A stretch of 13,556 bases of DNA, from assembly GCA_025351525.1 (NCBI GenBank), contig JANXVV010000342.1, positions 1 through 13,556 on the forward strand, written 5' to 3'. The notes beneath the pieces were generated by a model. It was not told where the DNA came from. It searched no databases and worked only from the letters and a program-made list of their open reading frames with translations. The position numbers and the translations under genes were made by a program. This document shows, piece by piece, positions 1-5,991 of the stretch; the first letter of the stretch is position 1; every line of letters begins with the position of its first letter. This DNA is from Humisphaera sp. GTDB taxonomy: Bacteria; Planctomycetota; Phycisphaerae; Tepidisphaerales; Tepidisphaeraceae.

Positions 1-1248
1 TCGTCGATCGTCGCCGCACGGGCGGAGGACTGGCCCAAATGGCGCGGGCCCAATGGCGACGGCATCAGCCGCGAGACGGATCTGATGACGCAATGGCCCG
101 CCGAGGGACCGAAGAAACTATGGTCGGTGAAAGTGGGCGGCGGGCATTCCAGCCCGGTGGTGGTGGGCGGCAAGGTGTTCGTCTTCGCGCGGGATGAGGA
201 TAAAAACGAAGAGGTGCTGTCGGCCTTCGGCGCGGAGGATGGCAAGCCACTCTGGCAGCATTCCTACGCCGGGGGCTACAACGCGCCGCCCGATCCTTCC
301 TGGCAAGGCACCCGGGCCACGCCCACGGTGGAAGACGGCAAAATCTACACCTATGGCGGCACGGGCGATCTGATCTGTCGCGATACTGCGGACGGGAAAG
401 AGGTCTGGCACCTCAACGTGCTCAAAGAGACTCACGCCAAGGCATTGGAATGGGGCGAAGCCTCCAGTCCGCTGATTATCGGCAATGCGATCTACGTGCA
501 GGGCGGCATCGGCAAGGGCGCGGCGATCGCCGTCGCTGTGAACAAGGCGGACGGCAAAATCATCTGGACCTCCGAGGCCACCGGTGCCGCCGATGGTAAG
601 AACAAGATGAAGGGCGGGACCGGCGGCGGCTATGCGGCCATCATTTTGGCCTCCGTCGGCGCCACCAAACAACTGATCGTGTTCGGCGGCATCGCCGTCT
701 ACGGAATGGACCCCGCCACCGGCAAAACGCTCTGGCAGGAACCGTGGCTGACGTCCTACGACGTCAACGCCACCACCCCAATCTATCTGGAGCCGAAATT
801 GTTCATCTCCACCGGTTACGATCGCGGGTGCATGATGCTGGAGCTTTCCCCCACCGGCGCAAAAAAGCTGTTCGAGAGCAAGGCGATGGCCAGCAAGTTC
901 CCCCAGGTCATCCTCGATCGCGGATACCTCTACGGCAACAGTGCCGGCGCTCTAAGGTGCCTGAACTGGGCCGATGGCAAAAAGGCATGGGAGATGACGA
1001 AACCCAAATCCGAATCGCTCGGCGAAGGCGGTTCGCTCGTCCGCTTCGGCGACTATCTGATCCTGCTCGGCGAGCGCGGCAGACTGACCCTCGGCAAGGC
1101 CACCCCGGAGGGCTACACCCGCATCAGCACCGTCGATCACATCGTCGAAGGCAAAAGCAATGTGTGGGCGGCACCCACCCTTTCCAACGGCAGACTGTAT
1201 GTGAAGGGGCTTGAAGAGCTGGTCTGTCTGGATGTCCGTGGGAAATGA
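1..1248 (+). CDS. PQQ-like beta-propeller repeat protein, secreted, 5' end cut off
   Basis: The frame is open from base 1, so the gene begins before the window; 415 residues are visible. The first residues, SSIVAARA followed by EDWPKWRGPNGDGIS, look like the end of a signal peptide and the mature N-terminus typical of planctomycete and verrucomicrobial outer PQQ-like propellers. At least five blade motifs of the form DGKxxW are visible: DGKPLWQ, DGKEVWH, DGKIIWT, TGKTLWQ and DGKKAWE, spaced along the protein as expected for a WD40/PQQ-like propeller. The family is usually 400-450 residues, so only the signal peptide is probably missing. These proteins are exported; most have no known substrate and many lack true PQQ-dehydrogenase catalytic residues, so no enzymatic role is claimed. 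The internal ATG at 85 is not the start, because the conserved WPKWRGP block lies upstream of it. It stops at TGA 1246-1248, before a REP-like element. Confidence 0.9.
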   Translation, partial: SSIVAARAEDWPKWRGPNGDGISRETDLMTQWPAEGPKKLWSVKVGGGHSSPVVVGGKVFVFARDEDKNEEVLSAFGAEDGKPLWQHSYAGGYNAPPDPSWQGTRATPTVEDGKIYTYGGTGDLICRDTADGKEVWHLNVLKETHAKALEWGEASSPLIIGNAIYVQGGIGKGAAIAVAVNKADGKIIWTSEATGAADGKNKMKGGTGGGYAAIILASVGATKQLIVFGGIAVYGMDPATGKTLWQEPWLTSYDVNATTPIYLEPKLFISTGYDRGCMMLELSPTGAKKLFESKAMASKFPQVILDRGYLYGNSAGALRCLNWADGKKAWEMTKPKSESLGEGGSLVRFGDYLILLGERGRLTLGKATPEGYTRISTVDHIVEGKSNVWAAPTLSNGRLYVKGLEELVCLDVRGK

Positions 1249-1279
1249 AAGTGATACGGAATTGACTGCTCGTCAGCTT

Positions 1280-1383
1280 GGAGCATGTTTAGGAACGCGG
1301 CTTGGTTCGCCGTAGCATGGGCTACCCGCCCATGATTTCTTGTGTTGAAAATCAAAAACATGGGCTGGTAGCCCATGCTACGG
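1280..1383. repeat. REP-like inverted pair, copy 1
   Basis: Two 25-base arms (1310-1334 and 1359-1383) are inverted repeats of each other, matching at 24 of 25 positions. Each arm has a GTAG foot followed by its own palindrome, CATGGGCT-ACC-AGCCCATG or a one-base variant. A 24-base AT-rich linker separates the arms. The left outer border, GGAGCATGTTTAGGAA (1280-1295), matches the border of copy 2 at 10667. The right border is degenerate and would fall around 1400-1416, inside the first codons of the sigma factor gene. GTAG plus hairpin is the known architecture of REP sequences moved by REP-associated tyrosine transposases; that origin is inferred, and no transposase lies in the window. Confidence 0.85.
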
Positions 1384-1403
1384 CAGAATCGGTCGGTTCG
1401 AAA

Positions 1404-1976
1404 ATGGCCCCTCCAACAGAACGGTTTTACGCCCTGGTCTGGCCACAGTTGAAAGCGCTGGCCCGTCTGGCTCGGATTCTGGAACGCAGCGAGTCCGATG
1501 CGGACGATCTGGTTCAGGAGACGATGCTGAAAGCCTATCGCTCGCTCGATCGATATCGAGATGGAACGAACATCAAGGCCTGGCTGATGTCCATTCTGCG
1601 GAATACGCGGATCGACCGATTGCGGGCGAATCCGCATCAGGGAACGCCGCAAAGTCTGGAGTCCTTGGCCATAGAACCCATGGCAGCTGCGGAAGTGGGA
1701 GCAGAGGCCGATTGGGAAAATCCACAGGAGATTCTCGAATCGTTTTCGGACCCGGAGATCATTGGTGCCTTGCAGCTTCTGCCGGAAGAAATCCGGTTGA
1801 CGCTGCTACTGGTGGATGTCGAGCGGATGGATCACCGCGATGCCGCCGGAGTCCTGGAGGTTCCCGTCGGCACCATCAAATCCCGCACACACCGGGGCCG
1901 GGCGATGCTGCGAGAGGCATTGCTGCCGTTGGCTAAAGAGAAACGGTGGGTGAAGGAGGGACGGCATGCTCGCTGA
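1404..1976 (+). CDS. ECF-type RNA polymerase sigma factor (sigma-70 family)
   Basis: A 190-residue extracytoplasmic-function sigma factor, of normal length for the group. It would direct RNA polymerase to alternative promoters in response to a signal. Sigma region 2 is at about residues 16-80, with DADDLVQETMLKAYRSL (region 2.2, core binding) and the -10-recognition helix ending NTRIDRLR. A linker of about 40 residues follows, then region 4 at about 122-172 with LQLLPEEIR and the helix-turn-helix DHRDAAGVLEVPVGTIKSR that reads the -35 box. The frame stays open upstream to 1302, but those 34 codons are the REP-like repeat, so MAPPTERFYALVWPQL is taken as the N-terminus. No Shine-Dalgarno site precedes it. 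No intact anti-sigma gene follows, which is unusual; see the five-codon reading frame at 1966. The stop abuts the stop of convergent lutC. Target genes cannot be inferred. Confidence 0.9.
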   Translation: MAPPTERFYALVWPQLKALARLARILERSESDADDLVQETMLKAYRSLDRYRDGTNIKAWLMSILRNTRIDRLRANPHQGTPQSLESLAIEPMAAAEVGAEADWENPQEILESFSDPEIIGALQLLPEEIRLTLLLVDVERMDHRDAAGVLEVPVGTIKSRTHRGRAMLREALLPLAKEKRWVKEGRHAR

Positions 1977-1983
1977 TTATTGA
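1966..1983 (+). other. five-codon reading frame with strong RBS, possible anti-sigma remnant
   Basis: GAAGGAGGG (1952-1960), five bases upstream, is the best ribosome binding site in this part of the window. It precedes an ATG that overlaps the sigma factor's last codons, the usual arrangement for a translationally coupled anti-sigma gene. The frame reads M-L-A-D-Y and then hits TGA at 1981-1983, already inside the end of lutC on the other strand. It may be the start of a gene removed by deletion, but a chance occurrence cannot be excluded from one sequence. Confidence 0.3.
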
Positions 1984-2621
1984 AGGATGAACAACTGCAC
2001 CTGACACGGCCCATGCACGCCGACCACCAGGTTCATCTCGATATCCGAAGTCTTCGACGGGCCGGTGATGAAGTTGATGTTGCCCGCGCCGCCATCCTTT
2101 GCCAGCCGATCGAACACATCGACCAGATCGGGCAGGAAGTTTTTCGGTTCCAGAATCGCGACGTGGATCGGCGGAACCAGCGAAAGCGAACGGCCATGTT
2201 TCGCCGACGCGCGGATCACCAGGCTGCCGGTCTCGGCGACGGCGTAGGTCACATCGGTCACGCCGCAGTCGTAGTCGTAGAGTTCATCGAGCGTCATTTG
2301 ATCCCAGCGCTTCGCCTCAAACCCGGCGTGGTTGAGCTGCTTCACCACCTCTAATCCATCGAGCAATCTGGAGATCGGCAGGGCGATTTTGCGGCAGCCG
2401 GTCTCGCGCAGGAAGCCGATGAGATGGCCCATCAGATCCTCCACGTTGCACGCCGTGACGTGCATCTTGTTTTCCTCCGCCCGTTTGGCGAAGAGTTCCG
2501 GCAGGCCGATGTCGCTGTGGACGAGCCGGACCAGCGGCTCGGAGATCGCCGGAGGAATCGGCGCTTCCAGCAGCGGGCTGGTGCGACCGAGAGCGGCGGA
2601 GACTTTTTCTAAAACCGTCAT
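1977..2621 (-). CDS. lutC: L-lactate utilization protein LutC (LUD domain)
   Basis: A 214-residue member of the LutC/YkgG family, of usual length. LutA, LutB and LutC together oxidise L-lactate to pyruvate in the cytoplasm; LutC is a LUD-domain subunit without Fe-S cysteine motifs. Family blocks are clear: DCGVTDVTYAVAETGSLV at about 118-135, PIHVAILEP near 151-159, and FITGPSKTSDIEMNLVVGVH at about 184-203, followed by GP. The start is supported by AGGAAAG on the minus strand (2626-2632), a few bases upstream of ATG. It is the last gene of the lutABC set, 93 bases downstream of lutB, with a 7-bp-repeat inverted array between them. Its TAA stop lies immediately next to the stop of the convergent sigma factor, leaving no room for an intergenic terminator. 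Confidence 0.93.
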   Translation of the reverse strand: MTVLEKVSAALGRTSPLLEAPIPPAISEPLVRLVHSDIGLPELFAKRAEENKMHVTACNVEDLMGHLIGFLRETGCRKIALPISRLLDGLEVVKQLNHAGFEAKRWDQMTLDELYDYDCGVTDVTYAVAETGSLVIRASAKHGRSLSLVPPIHVAILEPKNFLPDLVDVFDRLAKDGGAGNINFITGPSKTSDIEMNLVVGVHGPCQVQLFILQ

Positions 2622-2634
2622 GGTATCTTTCCTG

Positions 2635-2719
2635 GTTGTCAGTGGTCAGCAGTCAAGACAGCGCGCAGGCTTGCATTCACACCCGACTGCTCACCACTGC
2701 CTACTCGCCACTCGCTACT
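2635..2719. repeat. inverted array of 7-bp repeats between lutB and lutC
   Basis: Three in-phase 7-bp units of the type GTGGTCA run from 2635 to 2655. After a 29-base spacer, five in-phase units of the reverse-complement type (C-N-C-C/T-A-C-T) run from 2685 to 2719. The arms pair over about 17 bases (15 matches). The right array runs into the last codons and stop codon of lutB (TAG at 2715-2717 on the minus strand). In lutBC mRNA it could form a stem-loop between the two genes. Heptameric short tandem repeats are known from cyanobacteria (STRR) and from planctomycete spacers; the role here is unknown. Confidence 0.75.
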
Positions 2720-4175
2720 TCCCCCGCCACATCTCGTGAAACGTTTTCGCCGCCGGGGCCGGCATGTCGCGGATTTGGGTCCAACCGCTGCCGGGGAAGG
2801 GGACGCTCTTCACCCAGCCCGTCTTTTTCGCGCGACGGCGAAGCTCGAACTTCTGCATCGCGCTGATCGCGCCGTACAGGAACGGACTCTTGAGCGCCCA
2901 CGCCCACATCCGATAGATCACCCTCTCCATCGGATGATTCAAATGCTGCGAAACGATGTCCTTCCGCATGTTGATCAGGTGCTTGGGGATGTTGATCTTC
3001 ACCGGGCAGGCCTCGTAGCACGCCCCGCATAAACTGCTCGCCTGCGGCAGATCCTTGAAGTTGCCAAGCCCCTGGAACAACGGCGTAATCAGCGCGCCGA
3101 TCGGGCCGGGGTAGATGCTGCCATACGCATGACCGCCGATCTTCCGATAGATCGGGCAGGCGTTCAGACACGCCCCGCAACGGATGCAGCGCAGCGTCTC
3201 GCGATACTCGCTGCCCAGAATCTCCGTGCGGCCATTATCCAGAAAAACCAGGTGAAATTCCTCCGGCCCATCCTTCTCCCCTTCCTGCTGCGGCCCGCCG
3301 AACAGATTCGTGTACACCGTGAACGGCTGACCCGTCGCACTGCGGGCCAGCAGCTTCAGCATCACCGCCAGATCCGCCAGTCGCGGCACCAGCTTCTCGA
3401 TGCCGATGAGGCTGACCAGCACGCGCGGCGTGGTGATGCTCTGCCGGGCGTTCCCCTCATTCTCCACCACGCACACCTGCCCGGTTTCCGCCACCACGAA
3501 ATTCCCGCCGGTCATGCCGAAATCCGCCCGACGGAATTTATCCCGCAGATAGACCCTCGCCTGCTTCGTCAGCTTCTCCGGATCATCCGTGAACGGCGTC
3601 CCAAAATACTCGGCAAAACTTTTCCCGATCGACGCCCGGTCCTTATGCACGATGGGCGACACCAGATGGCTCGGCTTGTCGTGGTCGATCTGCACGATGA
3701 ACTCCCCCAGATCCGTCTCCACCACATCCATCCCCCGCGCCTCCAGGGCATGGGCCAGTTCGATTTCCTCGCTCACCATCGATTTGCTCTTGATGCAGCT
3801 CTTGCAATTCGCTTTATCGATGATGTCGAAAATAATCCGCTTGGCCTCCTCGCCCGTCCGCGCGAAATGCACCTGCCCGCCATTGCGCTCGACCGCCTGT
3901 TTGGTCTGCACCAGGTAATAATCCAGATAGTCCAGCGCATGCCCCTTGATGTCCCCCGCCAGCGTGCGCAGCCCCTCGGAGTCCGGCAGTTCCAGCAGCC
4001 GCAGTTGCCGCCCGGTGTATTGCCGCATGACCGCGCTGTTGATCGCCGTCTTCAACCGCTCATCCCCGGCGGCTTTGATGCTGATGGAATGGAAATCGAA
4101 TTTCGACGCCTTCGCCTCGTCGAGAAAGTCCTGGGTGTGGGGATCGATCGTCTGGTGTTCGAGGGTGGAGGTCAT
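2715..4175 (-). CDS. lutB: L-lactate utilization iron-sulfur protein LutB
   Basis: A 486-residue member of the LutB/YkgF family, of usual length. It is the iron-sulfur subunit that, with LutA and LutC, oxidises L-lactate to pyruvate in the cytoplasm. The N-terminal two thirds is a LUD-type domain: KSCIKSKSMVSEEIEL near 125-140 and DFGMTGGNFVVAETG near 218-232. The ferredoxin-like part carries CIRCGACLNACP (Cys330, 333, 336, 340) and SSLCGACYEACPVKI (Cys383, 386, 390), both [4Fe-4S]-type; a three-cysteine second motif is normal in this family. It lies on the same strand as lutA but 987 bases downstream, an unusual gap. TACAAT on the minus strand (4189-4184) is so close to ATG that a transcript from it would be nearly leaderless, so lutB may have its own promoter. 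The stop codon lies inside a 7-bp repeat. Confidence 0.95.
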   Translation of the reverse strand: MTSTLEHQTIDPHTQDFLDEAKASKFDFHSISIKAAGDERLKTAINSAVMRQYTGRQLRLLELPDSEGLRTLAGDIKGHALDYLDYYLVQTKQAVERNGGQVHFARTGEEAKRIIFDIIDKANCKSCIKSKSMVSEEIELAHALEARGMDVVETDLGEFIVQIDHDKPSHLVSPIVHKDRASIGKSFAEYFGTPFTDDPEKLTKQARVYLRDKFRRADFGMTGGNFVVAETGQVCVVENEGNARQSITTPRVLVSLIGIEKLVPRLADLAVMLKLLARSATGQPFTVYTNLFGGPQQEGEKDGPEEFHLVFLDNGRTEILGSEYRETLRCIRCGACLNACPIYRKIGGHAYGSIYPGPIGALITPLFQGLGNFKDLPQASSLCGACYEACPVKINIPKHLINMRKDIVSQHLNHPMERVIYRMWAWALKSPFLYGAISAMQKFELRRRAKKTGWVKSVPFPGSGWTQIRDMPAPAAKTFHEMWRGK

Positions 4176-4183
4176 GGTGGGGG

Positions 4184-4189
4184 ATTGTA
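4184..4189 (-). promoter_or_regulatory. candidate -10 box for lutB
   Basis: TACAAT on the minus strand ends nine bases before the lutB ATG. No good -35 box is seen at 16-18 bases. If used, transcription would begin at or next to the start codon and give a leaderless mRNA, in keeping with the absence of a Shine-Dalgarno site. The same hexamer precedes hemQ at 12693. Weak evidence. Confidence 0.25.
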
Positions 4190-4332
4190 CGCCGGAACGG
4201 GGTGAAGAAAAGGCGGGAGGTGCGGTGGATTCGCGGTTGTCGGGGGAAAGCGGAAAGATCGAAACCGAGGGGATCGACTCCCCTGAGTGTTTCCCCCCTT
4301 CGGGCTTTCTTCACTTTCTTCCGTTCGGGCTT

Positions 4333-4367
4333 TTTTCTGATTTCGAGTTTCCGACTTTTGGTTTCGG
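4333..4367. repeat. 7-bp tandem repeat, GTTTCGG type
   Basis: Five consecutive in-phase heptamers with consensus close to RTTTCGR (YCGAAAY on the other strand), for example ATTTCGA at 4340 and GTTTCGG at 4361. They lie between two TTCGGGCTTT words upstream and the GC-rich sequence downstream. This is one of three different 7-bp-period families in the window. Function unknown. Confidence 0.6.
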
Positions 4368-4467
4368 ACCGCTGAAGAACGCCCCATAAAAATCCCCTCC
4401 GACCGCGTGGGAACGCCCCGTCCCGGAATAACAGCTTCCGCGCGTCGAATACGCGGGGTGGGCAACG

Positions 4468-4508
4468 GCATCCGACTCTCACAACGCCGCGTTGTGACAG
4501 TCGGATGC
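4468..4508. repeat. 20-bp inverted repeat (hairpin)
   Basis: Arms 4468-4487 and 4489-4508 match at 19 of 20 positions around a single central base, giving a very stable hairpin or cruciform. The right arm is continuous with the first unit of the 21-bp tandem repeat that follows, so the hairpin consists of one tandem unit facing the opposite way. Confidence 0.85.
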
Positions 4509-4582
4509 GGCGTTGTGACAGTCGGATGGGGCGTTGGGGGAGTCGGATGGGGCGTTGGGTGAGTCGGATGCGGCGTTCGGGG
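4500..4582. repeat. 21-bp tandem repeat, four units
   Basis: Units begin GTCGGATG at 4500, 4521, 4542 and 4563, each followed by SGGCGTT and a variable 6-base end; the fourth is one base short. A partial unit (4489-4499) precedes. The first 15 bases are nearly invariant and the last 6 vary. The 21-bp period is seven codons or about two helical turns. No open frame looks coding, and there are no spacers, so it is not a CRISPR array. Confidence 0.85.
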
Positions 4583-4616
4583 CCTCGTCGAACGGGGTGG
4601 AGGTGACGGACAACGC

Positions 4617-4676
4617 AATGACGAATTCACGAAATTCGAATTCACGAAACAATGACGAATGACGAATCACGAATGC
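4617..4676. repeat. CGAATTC/TGACGAA short-motif repeat, left arm of outer inverted pair
   Basis: The stretch is built of 7-8 base words: TGACGAA at 4619, 4653 and 4660, TCACGAA at 4667, TTCACGAA at 4626 and 4641, and ATTCGAA at 4634. It pairs in inverted orientation with 5056-5115 across about 28 bases. It is the outer shell of a nested repeat block. Confidence 0.65.
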
Positions 4677-4733
4677 ATGCCGTGAGGAACGAAGGGACGA
4701 AACGGGGCCTTTGTTGCAGCCGTTCTTCCCTCT

Positions 4734-4854
4734 GAATTCCTTGCGCTTCCTCTGCGCTCCCGGCGTCTTTGCGCCCGCCTTTGTCTTTGGGCGGGCGGAA
4801 GAAAAAGACGGGCCGCCAAGACGCGAAGAGCGCAGAGGGGGACGCGAAGAATTC
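4734..4854. repeat. inverted pair of GCGTCTTTGCG-type repeats with inner hairpin
   Basis: Arms 4734-4773 and 4814-4854 start and end with GAATTC and share TCTGCGCTC and GCGTCTT, matching at roughly four fifths of positions. Between them GCCCGCC (4773-4779) and GGCGGGC (4790-4796) form a second hairpin around TTTGTCTTT. Words of this kind (CGCCAAGACGCGAAGA) are common in spacers of planctomycetes and related environmental bacteria. Confidence 0.65.
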
Positions 4855-4865
4855 AAGCAGAGAAT

Positions 4866-5008
4866 GAACCGCAGAGAGCACAGAGACGGCGGTCGGCGGG
4901 AGAGGGCGGACGGCGGACGAAAGGATTTGGCGCGTTTCATTTTCCGCAAGGCTCAATGATTAGAGGGGCGCAGGAACGCGAACCCGATCTCTGTGCTCTC
5001 TGTGGTTC
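4866..5008. repeat. inverted pair of CACAGAGA-type repeats
   Basis: Arms 4866-4886 (GAACCGCAGAGAGCACAGAG and one more base) and 4988-5008 are inverted repeats matching at 20 of 21 positions, 101 bases apart. The sequence between them contains no recognisable gene. This is the familiar ACCACAGAGGCACAGAG class of environmental spacer repeats. Confidence 0.7.
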
Positions 5009-5055
5009 AATCCTCTTTCTGCATGAGGATCGATGGAGCCGCCCCTTCGTTTCGC

Positions 5056-5115
5056 CATTGCTTCATTCGCGATTCGTCATCGATTCGCGAATTCGAATTT
5101 CGCCATTCGTGATTC
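5056..5115. repeat. right arm of outer CGAATTC/ATTCGTCA inverted pair
   Basis: Short words ATTCGCG, ATTCGTCA, ATTCGAATTT and ATTCGTGATT mirror those at 4617-4676. The shared core, about 28 bases including GAATTCGAATTTCG, has about three mismatches. Together the two arms enclose the two inner inverted pairs. Confidence 0.65.
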
Positions 5116-5162
5116 TCCCCCCGCGCGATGCAGACCGGAGCGCGCACATCGCGCCGCCCCGC

Positions 5163-5912
5163 TCACCAGGACTCGATGCCAATCCCCATCGCCTCGGCCA
5201 GCAGTTCGGCGATGTGCTTCACCTTGGTGTCGACGCCCTGTCGATTGCACATCCCGCTGATGTTCATGGTGCAGCCGGCGTCGTTGCAGATCGTCGTCTT
5301 CGCGCCGGTGGCGGCGATGCAGGCGGTTTTGTCCTCGACGATCGCGCCGCTGATGGCGGGGTATTTGACGGCGAAGGTGCCGCCGAAACCGCAGCATTGG
5401 TCGGTCTTTTCCATCGGCTTGAAATCGACGTTGCCGATCTGTTGAAGCATCCGCACGCCTTCATCCTTCACGCCGATGCCGCGCAGGTGGCAGGTGTAGT
5501 GATAGGTGATCGTCTCGGGGTTTGGGAGTTTCAGCGTGGAGAGATCGACCTTTAAAACCTTGTCGAGAAACTCGACGAATTCGTAGGTGTTGTGGACGAG
5601 TTTCTGCATGCCGTGTTCCCAGGCGTGGTCGTGATCGAGCAACTGGGGGAAATGCTCGCGGACCATGGCGCAGCACGATCCGCTGGGGGTGACGATGTAA
5701 TCGAACGGCTCGAAGACCTCGATCATTTTTTTCGCGAGTTCTTTGGCTTCGGGCTGGAAACCGTTGTTGAAGAAGGGTTGGCCGCAGCAGGTCTGGGCCT
5801 TGGGGAAGGAGACTCGGCAGCCGAAGTGCTCGAGGATTTTGGTGACGGCGACGCCGACGTGGGGATAGAACTGGTCGGTGAGGCAGGTGATGAAGAGGGC
5901 GACGTGGGGCAT
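5163..5912 (-). CDS. lutA: L-lactate oxidation Fe-S oxidoreductase subunit LutA
   Basis: A 249-residue member of the LutA/YkgE family, of usual length. It carries two cysteine-rich CCG domains that bind Fe-S clusters in LutA, GlcF and heterodisulfide-reductase-like enzymes. The first has CCGQPFFNNG (Cys42-43) and PSGSCC (Cys80-81); the second has YHYTCHLRG (Cys141), CCGFGGTFAVKYPAIS (Cys173-174) and NDAGCTMN (Cys214). With LutB and LutC it oxidises L-lactate to pyruvate. It is the first gene of the lut set on the minus strand, but a 987-base repeat-filled gap separates it from lutB, so co-transcription is not assured. No strong Shine-Dalgarno site precedes ATG; the start fits the family N-terminus MPHVALFITCLTDQFYP. 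It is divergent from a rhamnosidase gene across a short control region. Confidence 0.93.
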   Translation of the reverse strand: MPHVALFITCLTDQFYPHVGVAVTKILEHFGCRVSFPKAQTCCGQPFFNNGFQPEAKELAKKMIEVFEPFDYIVTPSGSCCAMVREHFPQLLDHDHAWEHGMQKLVHNTYEFVEFLDKVLKVDLSTLKLPNPETITYHYTCHLRGIGVKDEGVRMLQQIGNVDFKPMEKTDQCCGFGGTFAVKYPAISGAIVEDKTACIAATGAKTTICNDAGCTMNISGMCNRQGVDTKVKHIAELLAEAMGIGIESW

Positions 5913-5929
5913 AGGGAATTTCGGTCAGT

Positions 5930-5973
5930 TTGGTTTCCGGGGCGCGTGCGGTACATTATTCCGGTTCAACCGG
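5930..5973 (+). promoter_or_regulatory. candidate promoter and operator in the lutA-rhamnosidase divergent region
   Basis: TTGGTT (5930-5935), 16 bases, then TACATT (5952-5957) is a weak promoter match facing the rhamnosidase. Directly downstream, CCGGTT-C-AACCGG (5961-5973) is a perfect 13-base palindrome at the expected transcription start, where a repressor could act. The whole region between lutA and the TTG start is only 79 bases, so both genes probably share it. All of this is inferred from the sequence. Confidence 0.3.
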
Positions 5974-5979
5974 GAAAAC

Positions 5980-5986
5980 AAGGAAA
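5980..5986 (+). promoter_or_regulatory. ribosome binding site deciding a TTG start
   Basis: AAGGAAA lies five bases upstream of TTG at 5992, in frame with the rhamnosidase. The only in-frame ATG candidates upstream lie inside or next to the opposing lutA gene and lack such a site. Confidence 0.6.
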
Positions 5987-5991
5987 CGGCA

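Larger units (their letters stand above)
4176..5162. other. 987-bp gene-free, repeat-packed spacer between lutA and lutB
   Basis: No frame here has recognisable protein features: the open frames are low-complexity translations of repeats. From lutB outwards the region holds a hairpin (AGGGGA/TCCCCT, about 4272-4288), five 7-bp units at 4333-4367, a 20-bp inverted repeat at 4468-4508 leading into a 21-bp tandem repeat to 4582, and then nested inverted pairs of three short-motif repeat types up to 5115. The lutA-to-lutB transcript, if continuous, must cross all of it. The individual repeats are listed separately. Confidence 0.8.

Noticed and set aside
1302..1403. 34-codon N-terminal extension of the sigma factor
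   Set aside because: The codons are the REP-like repeat (shared with 10667-10795), and the family N-terminus fits the ATG at 1404. Kept as a finding only for the overlap.
3129..4205. A 358-codon open frame opposite lutB
   Set aside because: Shadow of a GC-rich gene: lutB has all family motifs in the other strand, and this frame gives an Arg/His/Pro-rich product with no domain.
4489..4582. Possible CRISPR array
   Set aside because: The 21-bp units are contiguous with no unique spacers, and there are no cas genes.
4172..4959. Several open frames of 82-157 codons on both strands in the lutA-lutB spacer, including one with repeated SPNAPSD units
   Set aside because: They are low-complexity translations of the 21-bp tandem and short-motif repeats, overlap each other in several frames, and have no RBS or recognisable domain.
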